Shown: positions 1 through 9,404, numbered from the stretch's first letter. The stretch: 64,000 nt of DNA from Sphingomonas koreensis (GCA_006438735.1 RCZF01000004.1:419521-483520), one strand, 5' to 3'. Made by a program: numbers and translations. The notes: a model not told the origin generated them from the letters alone.

Positions 1-1185
1 GCCGAAGCGCACAATCCCGACCGCGCGCAGCCGAAAAGCGGAAACCGCGCAGGCGAGATACAAGAACAAGTTCGATGCGGTCGACACCAGCGCCAGGAAC
101 GCGAACAGCCCGGCGGCCCCGCGGCTCGCGTTCGAGCAGACCAGGATCGTCGACAGCACGCTCGACACCATCAGCGCGCGCGCCGGCGCGCCGTTGGCCC
201 GCGTCACGCCGAACCAGCGCGGCAGCCCGCCGCCGCGCGCCATCGCCAGCGGCACTTCGCCCTGCGCCAGTATCCACCCGTTGAGCGCACCGAGCGTGCT
301 GATCGCGGCGAATCCGGCGATCACCAGCGCCCAGCCCGCGCTCCAGTACCGCGCGACGAACAAGGCGAACGGCGCGTTGGAGGCGGCGACCTCGTTCGCC
401 GGCAGCATCAGTGCGATCCCCGAGCAGGTGACGAGATAGATCAGCCCGGTCGCCAGCGCGCCGATCATCGTCGCCCGCGGCACCGTGCGCGGCGCATCGT
501 GGACCCGCGCACCGGCAACCGCGGCGCATTCGAAACCCATCATCGCGAACATCGCCAGCGAGGCCGATCCGGTCACCGCGCCCGCCGACAGATCGCCGCG
601 ATGCAGCGGCGCGATCGCGCCGTGTCCGCCACCGAACACCACCGCGATGATCACGATCACCGCGATGAGCGGGATCACCTTGAGGATCGTCGTCGTCAGC
701 TGAACCACGCCGGCGCTGCGCGCGCCCGCCAGATTGATCAGCGTGAACAGCCAGATCAGCCCGACGGTGGACAGCGTCGTCGCGCCCTGCGTCGCCGCCA
801 TCGCCGGCGCGAACAGGCTGAGATAGCCCACCGCTGCCGAGGCGATCGCGGCATTGCCGACGACGATGCCGACCCAATAGCTCCACGACACCAGAAACGC
901 CGGCGTCTCGCCGAACGCCGCCTCGGTGAAGCCGTGCGGCCCACCGGCGGTGGGCAATTGCCGCGCCAGCAAGGCGATCACCCGCGCCAGGCACAGCACA
1001 CCGGCGATCGTCAGCACCCAACCGATCACCGCGTTCCAACCGTAGGGCGCCAGGCTCGCCGGCAACAGGAACACGCCCGATCCGATCATGTTGCCCATCA
1101 CCAGCGCCAGGCACATCCAGAAGCCCAGCAAGCGCCGCGGCGCGGCGGGCACGGCGATCAAGGCGTCGTCGGCAAGCGCAACCAT
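1..1185 (-). CDS. APC-family amino-acid permease, 3' end cut off by the window
   Basis: Integral inner-membrane amino-acid/polyamine transporter of the APC superfamily. The reading frame starts at an ATG at 1185 and runs off the left edge without a stop, so about 395 residues are visible of the usual 430-450. Residues 28-50 carry the family's substrate-binding glycine turn (GNMIGSGVFLLPASLA), very like the arginine/agmatine antiporter AdiC, and the rest is a series of hydrophobic helices. The substrate cannot be told from the sequence. It lies upstream of nothing in its own direction and is separated by 36 bp from the GNAT gene, which reads the same way, so it could be the last gene of that run. 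Confidence 0.85.
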   Translation of the reverse strand, partial: MVALADDALIAVPAAPRRLLGFWMCLALVMGNMIGSGVFLLPASLAPYGWNAVIGWVLTIAGVLCLARVIALLARQLPTAGGPHGFTEAAFGETPAFLVSWSYWVGIVVGNAAIASAAVGYLSLFAPAMAATQGATTLSTVGLIWLFTLINLAGARSAGVVQLTTTILKVIPLIAVIVIIAVVFGGGHGAIAPLHRGDLSAGAVTGSASLAMFAMMGFECAAVAGARVHDAPRTVPRATMIGALATGLIYLVTCSGIALMLPANEVAASNAPFALFVARYWSAGWALVIAGFAAISTLGALNGWILAQGEVPLAMARGGGLPRWFGVTRANGAPARALMVSSVLSTILVCSNASRGAAGLFAFLALVSTASNLFLYLACAVSAFRLRAVGIVRFG

Positions 1186-1221
1186 GATGCCCCCCAAGGC
1201 AGCTGCGTGGAAGGCGGCAGG

Positions 1222-1701
1222 CTACGCCGGTTCGGCAAGCCGCGCCAGCGCCTTTCCGGCAACGCGCTCGATGCGCCATTCGGTCATCATCGCCGCGCCC
1301 ATCGCGGTGTAGAAGTCGATCGCCGGCTGGTTCCAATCGAGCACCGACCATTCGAACCGCCCGCAATCGCGCTCGATCGCGATGGCGGCAAGATGCTTGA
1401 GCAAAGCCGTGCCGACCCCCGATCCGCGCGCCTCGGGCGTGACGTAAAGATCTTCGAGATACAGCCCCTTGCGCCCTTTCCAGGTCGAGAAATTGTGGAA
1501 GAACAGGGCAAACGCCATCGCCGCGCCGTCGCGCTCGGCGATTACCGCCTCGGCCGATCGCTCGCCGAACAGCGCGTGGTCGAGCATCGCCTCGGTCGCC
1601 TCGACGGCATCGGGTTCGCGCTCGAACGCGGCGAGCTCGCGCACGAAGCGCAGGATCGTCGGCACGTCGCCCCGCGTCGCGGGTCGGATCGAAAGGGTCA
1701 T
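1222..1701 (-). CDS. GNAT family N-acetyltransferase
   Basis: Cytoplasmic acetyl-CoA-dependent N-acetyltransferase of 159 residues. The acetyl-CoA pyrophosphate loop is visible as EARGSGVGTALL near residue 95, preceded by the beta-strand LYLEDLYV and followed by the typical NQPAIDFYTAMGA segment. This arrangement resembles the spermidine/diamine acetyltransferase-like branch of GNAT proteins, but the acceptor is not identifiable. The ATG at 1701 overlaps the stop of the upstream EamA gene as ATGA, which indicates translational coupling; the long open frame extending upstream in this phase is a read-through of the EamA gene and not coding. Confidence 0.9.
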   Translation of the reverse strand: MTLSIRPATRGDVPTILRFVRELAAFEREPDAVEATEAMLDHALFGERSAEAVIAERDGAAMAFALFFHNFSTWKGRKGLYLEDLYVTPEARGSGVGTALLKHLAAIAIERDCGRFEWSVLDWNQPAIDFYTAMGAAMMTEWRIERVAGKALARLAEPA

Positions 1702-2591
1702 GCGGCAGCCTCCGTTTGCGGGGCCGGGGCCGCCATGCCGCGCACCGCGACGACGCACCCGGCGATGATCAGCGCCGCGCCCGCGACGGTATAGAGCGAG
1801 ACATGCTCGCCGAACACCGCATAGCCGAGCAACCCCGACCAGAGAAACGCGGTATATTCGACCGGCGCCAGCACCTGCGCCTCGGCGCGCGCATAGGCCC
1901 AGGCGAGCAGCACCGCCGAGATCGATCCGAGCACTGCGGCGGCGCCGATCGCCGGCAATTGCGCGACCGACGGCATGGCCGAAAACCACGGCGCGCCGAT
2001 CAACAGCATCGCCCCCAACACCACGCTGGTGAACAACGCCACTTCCAGCGCGTCGGCGATCTGCGCCTGTCGCCGCAGCAGGATCAGGCTCACCGCATAT
2101 AGCACCGAGGCAACGAGGATCGCGATCGATCCCAACACATGCGCGGTCGAGGCTTGCGCCTGCACCTCGCCGGCGGCGATCGCCAGCACGCCCAGGCTCG
2201 CCACCAGCGATCCCCCGATCGCGCCGCGTCTGATCCGCTCGCCGAGAAACGCGGCGGCGAGAAACAGCGCGATCAGTGGTGCGAGAAACGTCAGCGCCAC
2301 GCCCTGCGCCATCGGCACGCGCACCAATCCCCAGAAGAACAGCACGACCGACAGCCCGGCAGCGACGCCACGCGACGCATGCAGCACGAACGCCGCCCGG
2401 CTCGGCCACGGCCGCCGCCGCGCGAGAAAAACTGGGCCAAGCAGCAACACGCCGGTCACGGATCGCCACAACACCGCGCTATACGCGCCGCTGGCGATCG
2501 ACAGCCCCTTCATCAGCGCATCCATGCACGAATAGCTGGCGATCCCCACCGCCGCGACGGCGAACGCGGTCGCGGGGCTTGTTCGGCGCAT
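1698..2591 (-). CDS. EamA/DMT family transporter
   Basis: Inner-membrane drug/metabolite transporter of 297 residues, made of two EamA repeats of about five helices each. The open frame extends further upstream, but the first residues of homologous proteins correspond to MRRTSPATAF at 2591, and the extension would run through vapC, so I chose 2591. The N-terminal half contains the conserved 'ALTFLAPLIALFLAAAFLGE' type segment and the C-terminal half the matching 'VEYTAFLWSGLLGYAVFGE' segment, as expected for duplicated EamA domains. Substrate unknown. It begins 2 bp after the vapC stop and ends overlapping the GNAT gene, so the four genes vapB-vapC-eamA-gnat probably share a transcript. Confidence 0.88.
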   Translation of the reverse strand: MRRTSPATAFAVAAVGIASYSCMDALMKGLSIASGAYSAVLWRSVTGVLLLGPVFLARRRPWPSRAAFVLHASRGVAAGLSVVLFFWGLVRVPMAQGVALTFLAPLIALFLAAAFLGERIRRGAIGGSLVASLGVLAIAAGEVQAQASTAHVLGSIAILVASVLYAVSLILLRRQAQIADALEVALFTSVVLGAMLLIGAPWFSAMPSVAQLPAIGAAAVLGSISAVLLAWAYARAEAQVLAPVEYTAFLWSGLLGYAVFGEHVSLYTVAGAALIIAGCVVAVRGMAAPAPQTEAAA

Positions 2592-2593
2592 TG

Positions 2594-2974
2594 TCACCGG
2601 ATGAGACGAATATCGAGCCCAAGATCGAGCAATGCCCAGTCCTTGTCGCCGGTCAAGATCGCGCTGCCCGTTGTCGTCGCGAGCGCCATGCAGGCTCGAT
2701 CCGCAAAGGAAATGCCTTTCTCGTGGAGTATCGGATGCAACGTTGCCGACACTTTCGCCTGCGCCAGATCGAACGGGACGAGCGAAACTTCCAACCGGCC
2801 CAGCTGCGCCAAGACATCCTCGGCAGCGATCCGCCACTCCGCGCTTTTCAGCAGAACTTCGACGAAGTTGACCGTAGAGAGCAAGCTGCCCTTGCTCGCC
2901 GCGAGCACAATTTCGCTGCCCGGCTCCTCGAATATCACCGCAAGCACCGCAGAGGCGTCAAGCACGACACTCAC
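2594..2974 (-). CDS. vapC: VapC-type PIN-domain toxin ribonuclease
   Basis: PIN-domain ribonuclease of 126 residues, the toxin of a type II toxin-antitoxin pair; VapC proteins cut tRNA or rRNA at an acidic metal site. All acidic positions are present: Asp6 in VVLDAS, Glu39 in NFVE, Asp92 in SFADR and Asp110 in LTGDKDW, so the enzyme looks intact. The start ATG overlaps the stop of the antitoxin gene by 4 bp (ATGA), the standard vapBC arrangement. The toxin gene is followed only 2 bp later by the transporter gene, which is unusual for a stand-alone toxin module and suggests co-transcription. Confidence 0.9.
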   Translation of the reverse strand: MSVVLDASAVLAVIFEEPGSEIVLAASKGSLLSTVNFVEVLLKSAEWRIAAEDVLAQLGRLEVSLVPFDLAQAKVSATLHPILHEKGISFADRACMALATTTGSAILTGDKDWALLDLGLDIRLIR

Positions 2975-3264
2975 GGATGTTCAGCGATCCAGCGTTCGAA
3001 ATCATCATTCTCACGCTGGGCTTCGACACGACGCTCCGCGATCAATTCATCAACGATGGAGCCCTCGCCTCTATCCGGGCCACGCATCGCGCGAAACTCG
3101 GCCTGCACTTCCTTGACGACTTGCGCATAGGTTTTGATCACCAGCCCGCCCTTGTTATCGCGCTCGATAACCAGCGAGTCGCCGTCCTTGATGCCGAATT
3201 CGCGGCGCAATTCCGCCGGGATGACGATCTTGCCGCCAGTGATCACTTTGGCGTGATAGGTCAT
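2971..3264 (-). CDS. vapB: AbrB/SpoVT-type VapB antitoxin
   Basis: Antitoxin and autorepressor of the VapBC pair, 97 residues. The N-terminal 45 residues form an AbrB/SpoVT swapped-hairpin DNA-binding domain (KVITGGKIVIPAELRREFGI, then DGDSLVIE), which would bind its own promoter. The charged C-terminal half, rich in Glu and Arg and ending in DDFERWIAEHP, is the part expected to wrap around and inhibit VapC. It overlaps vapC by 4 bp. Identification as AbrB-type is firm; the partner assignment rests on the overlap. Confidence 0.88.
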   Translation of the reverse strand: MTYHAKVITGGKIVIPAELRREFGIKDGDSLVIERDNKGGLVIKTYAQVVKEVQAEFRAMRGPDRGEGSIVDELIAERRVEAQRENDDFERWIAEHP

Positions 3265-3300
3265 GCCGAGCCCTCCAGAACCCAGCCCATAGCACAGGAC

Positions 3301-4425
3301 CTATTCTGCAGCGACGGCCTGCTCGGCCTCGCCCGCCTCGATTTCCGCCGCCTTGGCCTCGACCAGCTTGACGATATGCTCGACCATATCGGCATCGGCG
3401 ACATGGTGATCGGTCACGCCCGATAGATAGACCATGTGCTTGCCCGCGCCGCCGCCGGTGATGCCGATGTCGGTTTCGCGCGCCTCGCCGGGGCCGTTGA
3501 CGACGCAGCCGAGCACCGACAGGCTCATCGGCGTGCGAATATGCTGGAGCCGCTCTTCCAGCGCCTGGACGGTGCGGATCACGTCGAACCCCTGCCGCGC
3601 GCAGCTCGGGCATGAGACGACGCGGACGCCCCTATTGCGGATGCCGAGCGCTTTCAAAATCTCGAAGCCGACGCGGACCTCGTCCTCGGGCTCGGCCGAG
3701 AGCGACACGCGGATCGTGTCGCCGATGCCGTACCATAGCAGGCTGCCGATCCCGATCGACGACTTGACCGTCCCGCCGACGAAACCGCCCGCTTCGGTGA
3801 TGCCGAGATGCAGCGGGCAATCGACCAGTTCGGCAAGCTGCTGATAGGCGGCAACCGCCAGGAAGAAGTCGGACGCCTTCACTGCGACCTTATATTCATG
3901 GAAATCGTGATCCTGCAGGATCTTGATATGATCCATTGCCGACTCGACCAGCGCATCGGGGCAAGGCTCGCCGTATTTCTCGAGCAGGTCTTTTTCCAGG
4001 CTGCCGCCATTCACGCCGATGCGGATCGCGCAGCCATTGGCCTTGGCCGCGTTGATCACTTCCTGCACGCGCGCTTCGGAGCCGATGTTGCCGGGATTGA
4101 TCCGCAGGCACGCCGCCCCCGCGTCCGCCGCCTCCAGCGCGCGCTTATAGTGGAAATGGATGTCGGCGACGATCGGCACGCGGCTGGCGCGCACGATCTG
4201 CTTCAAGGCCGCGGTGCTTTCCACATCGGGGCACGACACGCGGATGATGTCGACGCCCGCCTCTTCGCAGCGCCTGATCTGGTCGATCGTCGCCTTGGCG
4301 TCGCTGGTCGGCGTGTTGGTCATCGTCTGCACCGTCACCGGCGCGTCGCCGCCGACGGGGACGGTGCCGACCATGATCTGGCGGCTCTTGCGGCGGGTGA
4401 TATCGCGCCAGGGACGTAGAGACAT
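3301..4425 (-). CDS. ispG: 4-hydroxy-3-methylbut-2-enyl-diphosphate synthase (flavodoxin)
   Basis: IspG (GcpE) catalyses the reductive ring opening of MEcPP to HMBPP, the penultimate step of the MEP isoprenoid pathway, using a 4Fe-4S cluster. The 374-residue protein has the three cluster cysteines Cys272 and Cys275 (CPSC) and Cys307 (CVVNGPGE), with Glu314 as fourth ligand; the spacing matches Escherichia coli IspG. The N-terminal TIM-barrel part shows [11 protein letters not shown] and IRVSCPD. The open frame extends 29 codons upstream, but homologues begin near MSLRPWRDI, so the ATG at 4425 was chosen. The C-terminus has a short Ala/Glu-rich extension. It is divergent from the peptidase gene at 4529. 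Confidence 0.97.
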   Translation of the reverse strand: MSLRPWRDITRRKSRQIMVGTVPVGGDAPVTVQTMTNTPTSDAKATIDQIRRCEEAGVDIIRVSCPDVESTAALKQIVRASRVPIVADIHFHYKRALEAADAGAACLRINPGNIGSEARVQEVINAAKANGCAIRIGVNGGSLEKDLLEKYGEPCPDALVESAMDHIKILQDHDFHEYKVAVKASDFFLAVAAYQQLAELVDCPLHLGITEAGGFVGGTVKSSIGIGSLLWYGIGDTIRVSLSAEPEDEVRVGFEILKALGIRNRGVRVVSCPSCARQGFDVIRTVQALEERLQHIRTPMSLSVLGCVVNGPGEARETDIGITGGGAGKHMVYLSGVTDHHVADADMVEHIVKLVEAKAAEIEAGEAEQAVAAE

Positions 4426-4528
4426 GATGATTTCTCGCTTGGGTTCTTCCCCGATATAGCCCCCCGCACGCGGCGGCGAAAGGGCGACGCGGGATGGCCA
4501 AGCGCGATGCATCTGCTAAGCGGCGGCC

Positions 4529-5473
4529 ATGACGACATCCGATGATTGGACGCTGCTGATCCACGGCGGCGCCGGCGTGCTCGAACGCGGCGCGATTTCC
4601 CCCGAGGCCGAAGCCGGCGCGCGCGACGGCCTCGCCCGCGCGCTCGACGCCGGCAGTGCGATCCTCGCCTCTGGCGGCAGCGCGCTCGATGCGGTCGAGG
4701 CGGCGATCACGGTGCTGGAGGACGATCCGCACTTCAATTCGGGCCGCGGCGCGGTGTTCACCTACGAAGGCGATATCCGGCTCGACGCCGCGATCATGGA
4801 CGGCCGCAGCCGCGACGCCGGGGCGGTGACGGGGGTCCACGCCACGCGCAATCCGGTGGGCCTCGCCCGCGCGGTGATGGAAAAGAGCCCGCACGTCATG
4901 CTGTCGGGCGTCGGCGCCGATCAATTTTCGCGCGAACAAGGCCTCGAGCAAGTCGATCCCGCCTATTTCGCAACCGACGAGCGCCGCGCGCAACTCGAGA
5001 CGATGAAGGCCAACAAGGCCGATTGGTTCGACGTCGATATGAAATACGGCACGGTCGGCGCGGTCGCGCGCGATGGGCACGGCCATGTCGCCGCCGCCAC
5101 CTCGACCGGCGGCATCACCGGCAAACGCTGGGGCCGGATCGGCGATTCGCCGCTGATCGGCGCGGGCACCTATGCCGACGACCGCGCCTGCGCCGTCTCG
5201 GCGACCGGCTCGGGCGAATTCTTCATCCGCGAAGCCGTCGGCCACGAAATCGCCGCGCGGATGCGGATGCTCGGTAACGACGCCGCCACCGCCGCCGACG
5301 ACGTGATGGCCGAGGTCAAGGCGCTCGGCGGCACCGGCGGCGTGATCGTCGTGAGCGCTGCGGGCGAGGCGGTATCGAGCTTCAACACCCCGGGCATGTA
5401 CCGCGGCTTCGCGACCGCCGCCGGCGATAAAAAAGTGGCGATTTTCGGAGACGAATCGCTCGACGAGCGCTAG
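4529..5473 (+). CDS. Isoaspartyl peptidase / type 2 L-asparaginase
   Basis: N-terminal-nucleophile hydrolase of 314 residues that removes beta-aspartyl residues from peptides and can hydrolyse asparagine. The proenzyme cleaves itself before Thr175 in KYGTVGAVARD, which becomes the catalytic nucleophile; the substrate loop GDSPLIGAGTYADD follows. The N-terminal IHGGAG motif and the SGRGAVFTYEGDIRLDAAIMDG segment are also typical. There is no signal peptide, so the enzyme should be cytoplasmic. The S1/P1 nuclease gene starts 11 bp after its stop and reads in the same direction, so the two are probably one transcription unit. Confidence 0.93.
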   Translation: MTTSDDWTLLIHGGAGVLERGAISPEAEAGARDGLARALDAGSAILASGGSALDAVEAAITVLEDDPHFNSGRGAVFTYEGDIRLDAAIMDGRSRDAGAVTGVHATRNPVGLARAVMEKSPHVMLSGVGADQFSREQGLEQVDPAYFATDERRAQLETMKANKADWFDVDMKYGTVGAVARDGHGHVAAATSTGGITGKRWGRIGDSPLIGAGTYADDRACAVSATGSGEFFIREAVGHEIAARMRMLGNDAATAADDVMAEVKALGGTGGVIVVSAAGEAVSSFNTPGMYRGFATAAGDKKVAIFGDESLDER

Positions 5474-5484
5474 AGCCTCGGCCC

Positions 5485-6336
5485 ATGTTACGTCGTATCA
5501 TTGCCGCTTCGACCGCGCTTGCGCTGACCTTTGCTGTCGCTGCCCCGGCGCTCGCTTATTGGGAATATGGGCACGAGACCGTCGCCGAGATCGCGATGGC
5601 CAATGTGAAGCCCGCCACCCGCGCGCATGTCCTCGCGCTGCTGCGGCAATCGGCGGTGCTCGATACGCCCGAATGCCCGGCCGCGACGCCGGCTGAGGCG
5701 GCGGTGTGGCCCGATTGCGTCAAGAAGCTCGGCGATCGCTTCAAGAACACCTTCTCCTGGCACTATCAGGACGTCGAGATCTGCCAGCCGTTCGATCTGA
5801 AGTCGGCGTGCAAGGACGGCAACTGCGCCGCCGCGCAGATCGAAAAGGACGTCAAGCTGCTCGAAAGCGGCAAGGGCACGACCAGGGACCGCGTCACCGC
5901 GCTCGCCTTCCTGTTGCATCTGGTCGGCGACATCCATCAACCGCTCCACGCCGGCGAAAATCACGACGCCGGCGGCAACAAGGTCGCGGCCACTTACGGC
6001 ATCTACGCGCCGCCACATTTCAATCTGCACTCGATCTGGGACGGCCCGCTCGCCGAGCGCGCGATCACATCGGGGCCCTCACTGATCCGCCGCTATCCGG
6101 CGGCGGTGAAGGCGGCGATCCAGGCCGGCACCGTCGAGGATTGGTCACGCCAAAGCTGGGAAATCGCCCAGAAGAGCGTCTATGCCAGCGTGATGAACGG
6201 CCAACCCTGCGGCCCCGAACCGGCCAAGGTGACGATGGACGAGGCCACGATCGAAAAGGAAGTGCCGGTCGCGCGGCTGCAGGTGCAACGCGGTGGGCTG
6301 CGGCTCGCCAAGCTGCTCGATCAGGCGCTGGGCTGA
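5485..6336 (+). CDS. Secreted S1/P1-type nuclease
   Basis: Zinc-dependent single-strand nuclease/3'-nucleotidase of the S1/P1 family, 283 residues. A signal peptide (residues 1-24, cut after PALA) leads straight to Trp26, which in P1 nuclease is the N-terminal zinc ligand; His30 (GHETVAEIA), the HYQD segment, HLVGDIHQPLH and HFNLHSIWD supply the remaining metal ligands. The enzyme should act in the periplasm or outside, releasing phosphate or nucleosides from nucleic acids. The Cys pairs around residues 60-130 could form disulphides, consistent with export. Closely follows the isoaspartyl peptidase gene. Confidence 0.93.
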   Translation: MLRRIIAASTALALTFAVAAPALAYWEYGHETVAEIAMANVKPATRAHVLALLRQSAVLDTPECPAATPAEAAVWPDCVKKLGDRFKNTFSWHYQDVEICQPFDLKSACKDGNCAAAQIEKDVKLLESGKGTTRDRVTALAFLLHLVGDIHQPLHAGENHDAGGNKVAATYGIYAPPHFNLHSIWDGPLAERAITSGPSLIRRYPAAVKAAIQAGTVEDWSRQSWEIAQKSVYASVMNGQPCGPEPAKVTMDEATIEKEVPVARLQVQRGGLRLAKLLDQALG

Positions 6337-6361
6337 TCGGTCGCGTCGCCGCGACGCTCGA

Positions 6362-7708
6362 TCACATTTCCAGATTACCGCCGCCCGTGGCGATCACCTG
6401 CGAATAGAAATGCGCGCTGGCCTTGGGGGTGCGGGCCTGCGTTTCGAAATCGACATGGACCATGCCGAAGCGCTTCGAATAACCGAGCGACCATTCGAGA
6501 TTGTCGAGCAGCGACCACAGCATGTAGCCGCGCACGTCCGCACCGCGCCGGATCGCCTCGCCGATCGCGGCGATGTGCCGCTTGAGATAATCGACGCGTA
6601 GCGGATCGTCGATCCGGCCGTCGATCGGCTTGGGCGGATCGTAGAATGCCGCGCCGTTTTCGGTGACGTAGAGCGGAATGTCGCCGTACGTGTCCTTCAC
6701 CCACAGCAAGACATCAGTGAGCCCTTGCGGGAACACTTCCCAGCCGGTCGTGGTGTAGGTCGCGTGCTTCTGCTCGACGGGGCCGGCGCGGAGCAAGAAA
6801 GTGTCGTCGGCACCGGTGACGTTGCGCGTGTAGTAATTGACGCCGAGGAAATCGAGCTTCTGGCGGATCAGCTCGAAGTCTTCCGCCGGCCAATCGGGCC
6901 AGGCCTCGCCGAACATCTCGGCGAGTTCGGGGGGATAGCAGCCGAGCATCGCCGGATCGAGATACTGGCGGTTCATATAGGCCTCGGCGCGGCGCTGCGC
7001 GGCCTGATCCTCGGGCGTGTCCGACGCGGCGTATTTGGGCTCGAGATTGACGACGAGGCCGATCTCGTGCGTGCCGATCTCGCGATACGCCTTCACCGCG
7101 CTCCCATGCGCGCGCATCAGATTGTGGCTGGCGATCGGCGCTTCGAACATGTTGCGATGCCCCGGCGCCAGCGCGCCGTGGAGATAGCCGCCGTCGGTGA
7201 CGACCCAAGGCTCGTTGAGCGTCACCCATTTCTTCACCCGTCCGTCGAGCCGCTCGAACAGCACGCGGCCGTATTCGGCGAACCAGTCGGCGCTATCGCG
7301 ATTGAGCCAGCCACCCTTGTCGTCAAGCGCGGCGGGCAAATCCCAGTGATAGAGCGTCGCCAGCGGCTCGATGTCGTTCGCCAGCAATTCGTCGACCAGC
7401 CGCTCGTAGAAATCGAGCCCGGCCTGGTTCACTTGCCCAGTCCCTTGCGGCAGCACGCGGCCCCAGGCGACCGAGAAGCGATAGGCCTTGAGCCCCAATG
7501 TTTTCATCAGCGCGACGTCTTCCTTCCAGCGATTGTAATGATCGCAGGCGACGTCGCCGGTATCGCCTTTCACCGCCATCAGCCGCGGATCGTGGCTGAA
7601 CCGCTGCCAGATCGATGCGCCGGCACCGTCGGCCAAGGGCGAGCCCTCGATCTGATAAGCGGCGGTCGCCGCGCCCCACAGGAAATCGCCGGGAAATGGC
7701 GTGGTCAT
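6362..7708 (-). CDS. GH1 family beta-glucosidase
   Basis: Family 1 glycoside hydrolase of 448 residues, a retaining enzyme releasing terminal beta-linked glucose (or galactose). The acid/base Glu166 lies in TLNEPW and the nucleophile Glu350 in YVTENGAAF; the sugar-binding FLWGAATAAYQIEG motif is at residues 9-22. No signal peptide, so it would hydrolyse imported oligosaccharides in the cytoplasm. It is the last gene of the sugar locus, 5 bp after the permease stop, which supports the role of finishing degradation of oligosaccharides brought in by the ABC importer. Confidence 0.95.
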   Translation of the reverse strand: MTTPFPGDFLWGAATAAYQIEGSPLADGAGASIWQRFSHDPRLMAVKGDTGDVACDHYNRWKEDVALMKTLGLKAYRFSVAWGRVLPQGTGQVNQAGLDFYERLVDELLANDIEPLATLYHWDLPAALDDKGGWLNRDSADWFAEYGRVLFERLDGRVKKWVTLNEPWVVTDGGYLHGALAPGHRNMFEAPIASHNLMRAHGSAVKAYREIGTHEIGLVVNLEPKYAASDTPEDQAAQRRAEAYMNRQYLDPAMLGCYPPELAEMFGEAWPDWPAEDFELIRQKLDFLGVNYYTRNVTGADDTFLLRAGPVEQKHATYTTTGWEVFPQGLTDVLLWVKDTYGDIPLYVTENGAAFYDPPKPIDGRIDDPLRVDYLKRHIAAIGEAIRRGADVRGYMLWSLLDNLEWSLGYSKRFGMVHVDFETQARTPKASAHFYSQVIATGGGNLEM

Positions 7709-7713
7709 TCAGC

Positions 7714-8529
7714 TTATCCCTTCACGCTGCCGGCCAGCAGGCCGCTGATGTAATATCGCTGCAACGCCAGGAAGAGCAGCAGCACCGGCGCCAGCGTGAC
7801 GACGGCGCCGGCCATCATCAGCTCGAAATCCTGGACGTGCTCGCGCGCGAGATTGGCGAGCGCCACCGGCAATGTCTGCCTGTCGCTATCGTTCAAGATG
7901 ATGAGCGGCCAGAGAAAATCGCTCCAGCTCGCCAAAAAGGCGAAGGTCGCCAGCGTCACCAGGATCGGTGTGAGCGACGGCAGCACCACGACCAGGAAGA
8001 TGCGCCACTCGCCCGCGCCGTCGATCCGCGCCGCTTCGAGCAGCTCGTCGGGGATCGACAAGGCATATTGGCGGACGAGAAAGATCCCGAACACCGTCGC
8101 GATCGATGGCGCCAGCACGCCGGCAAAGGAATTGACCAGCCCGAGCTCCTTGCACAGCAGGAACAACGGGATCATCGCCACCTGCGCGGGGATCACCAGC
8201 GCGGCGAGCAGCCAGCGGAACAGCGCCTCGCGCCCGCGAAACGGAAGCTTGGCGAAGGCATAGCCGGCCAGGACGTTGAAGGTGGTCGAGATCAGCGTCG
8301 CAAGCGTCGCCAGCACCAAGCTGTTGAGGAAAAAGCGCGCCATATCGGTGGTGGCGAACAAGGTGACGTAATTCTGCAGCGTGGGATGCGCAGGGAGCAG
8401 CGGCGGCGGGAAATGCGCCGCCTCGCCCGGCTGCATCAGCGAGACCGAGACCATCCACAGCAGCGGCGCAATGGCGAACAAGCCGAGCAGCCCCATCGCC
8501 AGGTTCAGCAAGGCGGCACGGCGCGTCAC
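7714..8529 (-). CDS. Carbohydrate ABC transporter permease, MalG type
   Basis: Inner-membrane permease subunit of a carbohydrate ABC importer (CUT1 family), 271 residues. The cytoplasmic EAA loop that contacts the ATPase is ELLEAARIDGAGEWRIFLVVVLPSLTP-like, near residue 185, and the N-terminus begins with a single helix after the basic TRRAA. I chose the GTG at 8529 because it overlaps the stop of the MalF-type gene as GTGA; the long open frame upstream is a shadow of that gene. Partner subunits are the adjoining permease, the binding protein and the ATPase at 13426-14538. Confidence 0.9.
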   Translation of the reverse strand: MTRRAALLNLAMGLLGLFAIAPLLWMVSVSLMQPGEAAHFPPPLLPAHPTLQNYVTLFATTDMARFFLNSLVLATLATLISTTFNVLAGYAFAKLPFRGREALFRWLLAALVIPAQVAMIPLFLLCKELGLVNSFAGVLAPSIATVFGIFLVRQYALSIPDELLEAARIDGAGEWRIFLVVVLPSLTPILVTLATFAFLASWSDFLWPLIILNDSDRQTLPVALANLAREHVQDFELMMAGAVVTLAPVLLLFLALQRYYISGLLAGSVKG

Positions 8530-9404
8530 CGATCGCCCCAGCGCCGCGACACGCGCAACTGCAGCAACGTCACCGCGAACAGGATCGCGAACAGCACGAA
8601 CGCCACTGCGGTCGCGTAGCCGAGGTTCCAGAACTGAAACCCTTGCGTGAACATCAGATAAAGGATGCTCGTCGTGCTCTGCACCGGCCCGCCCTGCGTC
8701 ATCACATAGGGTTCGGCGAACAGCTGGAAATAGGCCGCCATCGTCAGGATCGAAACGACCAGCAGCACCGGCGCCAGCGCCGGCAGGGTGACGTGGCGGA
8801 ATTGCGCCCACGGCCCTGCCCCGTCGATCCGCGCCGCTTCGTAGAGATCGTCGGGAATGGTCTGCAACCCGGCCAGCAGGATGATCATGTTGTAGCCGAA
8901 ATTCTTCCACACCGCGAAAACGACGATCGCCGGCATCGCTGAGTGCGGATCGCCGAGCCAATCGACCGGGCCGAGCCCGACGCCGCCGAGCGCCCAGTTG
9001 ATCAGCCCGTATTGCGCGTTGAACAGATAGCGCCAGATCACCGCCACCGCGACCAGCGTCGTCACCACCGGCGCGAAGAAGATCGTGCGGAACAGCCCCT
9101 TGAAGCGCGCGAGCTTCGACTGGATCAGCAGCGCCGCGCCGAGCGAGGTCGCCATCGACAGCGGCACGCCGAGCACGACAAATTCCAGCGTGTTGCCCAG
9201 CGCTTGCCAGAACAGCGGCGTGCGCAGCAGCGTGAGATAATTGGCGAGCCCGATGAAGCGCAGGTTGGAAATATCGGCGAGCGCGTAGAGATCGAAATCG
9301 GTGAAGCTCAATAGCAGCGCAGCGGCGATCGGCAGGAAGAAGAATACCGCCAGCGCGATCAGCGCCGGCGCGACGAAGCTCCAGGCGACGGCCTCGCGAT
9401 TCAC
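8526..9404 (-). CDS. Carbohydrate ABC transporter permease, MalF type
   Basis: First permease subunit of the CUT1-type sugar importer, 292 residues. It begins MNREAVAWSFVAPALIALAV with a first helix, has six predicted helices in all, and carries the EAA loop LYEAARIDGAGPWAQFRHVTLPAL near residue 195. The start is GTG at 9404, overlapping the stop of the binding-protein gene as GTGA, and its own stop overlaps the next permease in the same way. These repeated overlaps show tight translational coupling of the transporter genes. Confidence 0.92.
   Translation of the reverse strand: MNREAVAWSFVAPALIALAVFFFLPIAAALLLSFTDFDLYALADISNLRFIGLANYLTLLRTPLFWQALGNTLEFVVLGVPLSMATSLGAALLIQSKLARFKGLFRTIFFAPVVTTLVAVAVIWRYLFNAQYGLINWALGGVGLGPVDWLGDPHSAMPAIVVFAVWKNFGYNMIILLAGLQTIPDDLYEAARIDGAGPWAQFRHVTLPALAPVLLVVSILTMAAYFQLFAEPYVMTQGGPVQSTTSILYLMFTQGFQFWNLGYATAVAFVLFAILFAVTLLQLRVSRRWGDR

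Noticed and set aside
499..1794. Plus-strand frame of 431 codons across the permease and acetyltransferase
   Set aside because: Its translation is Arg/His/Gln-rich shadow sequence opposite two clear genes on the minus strand.
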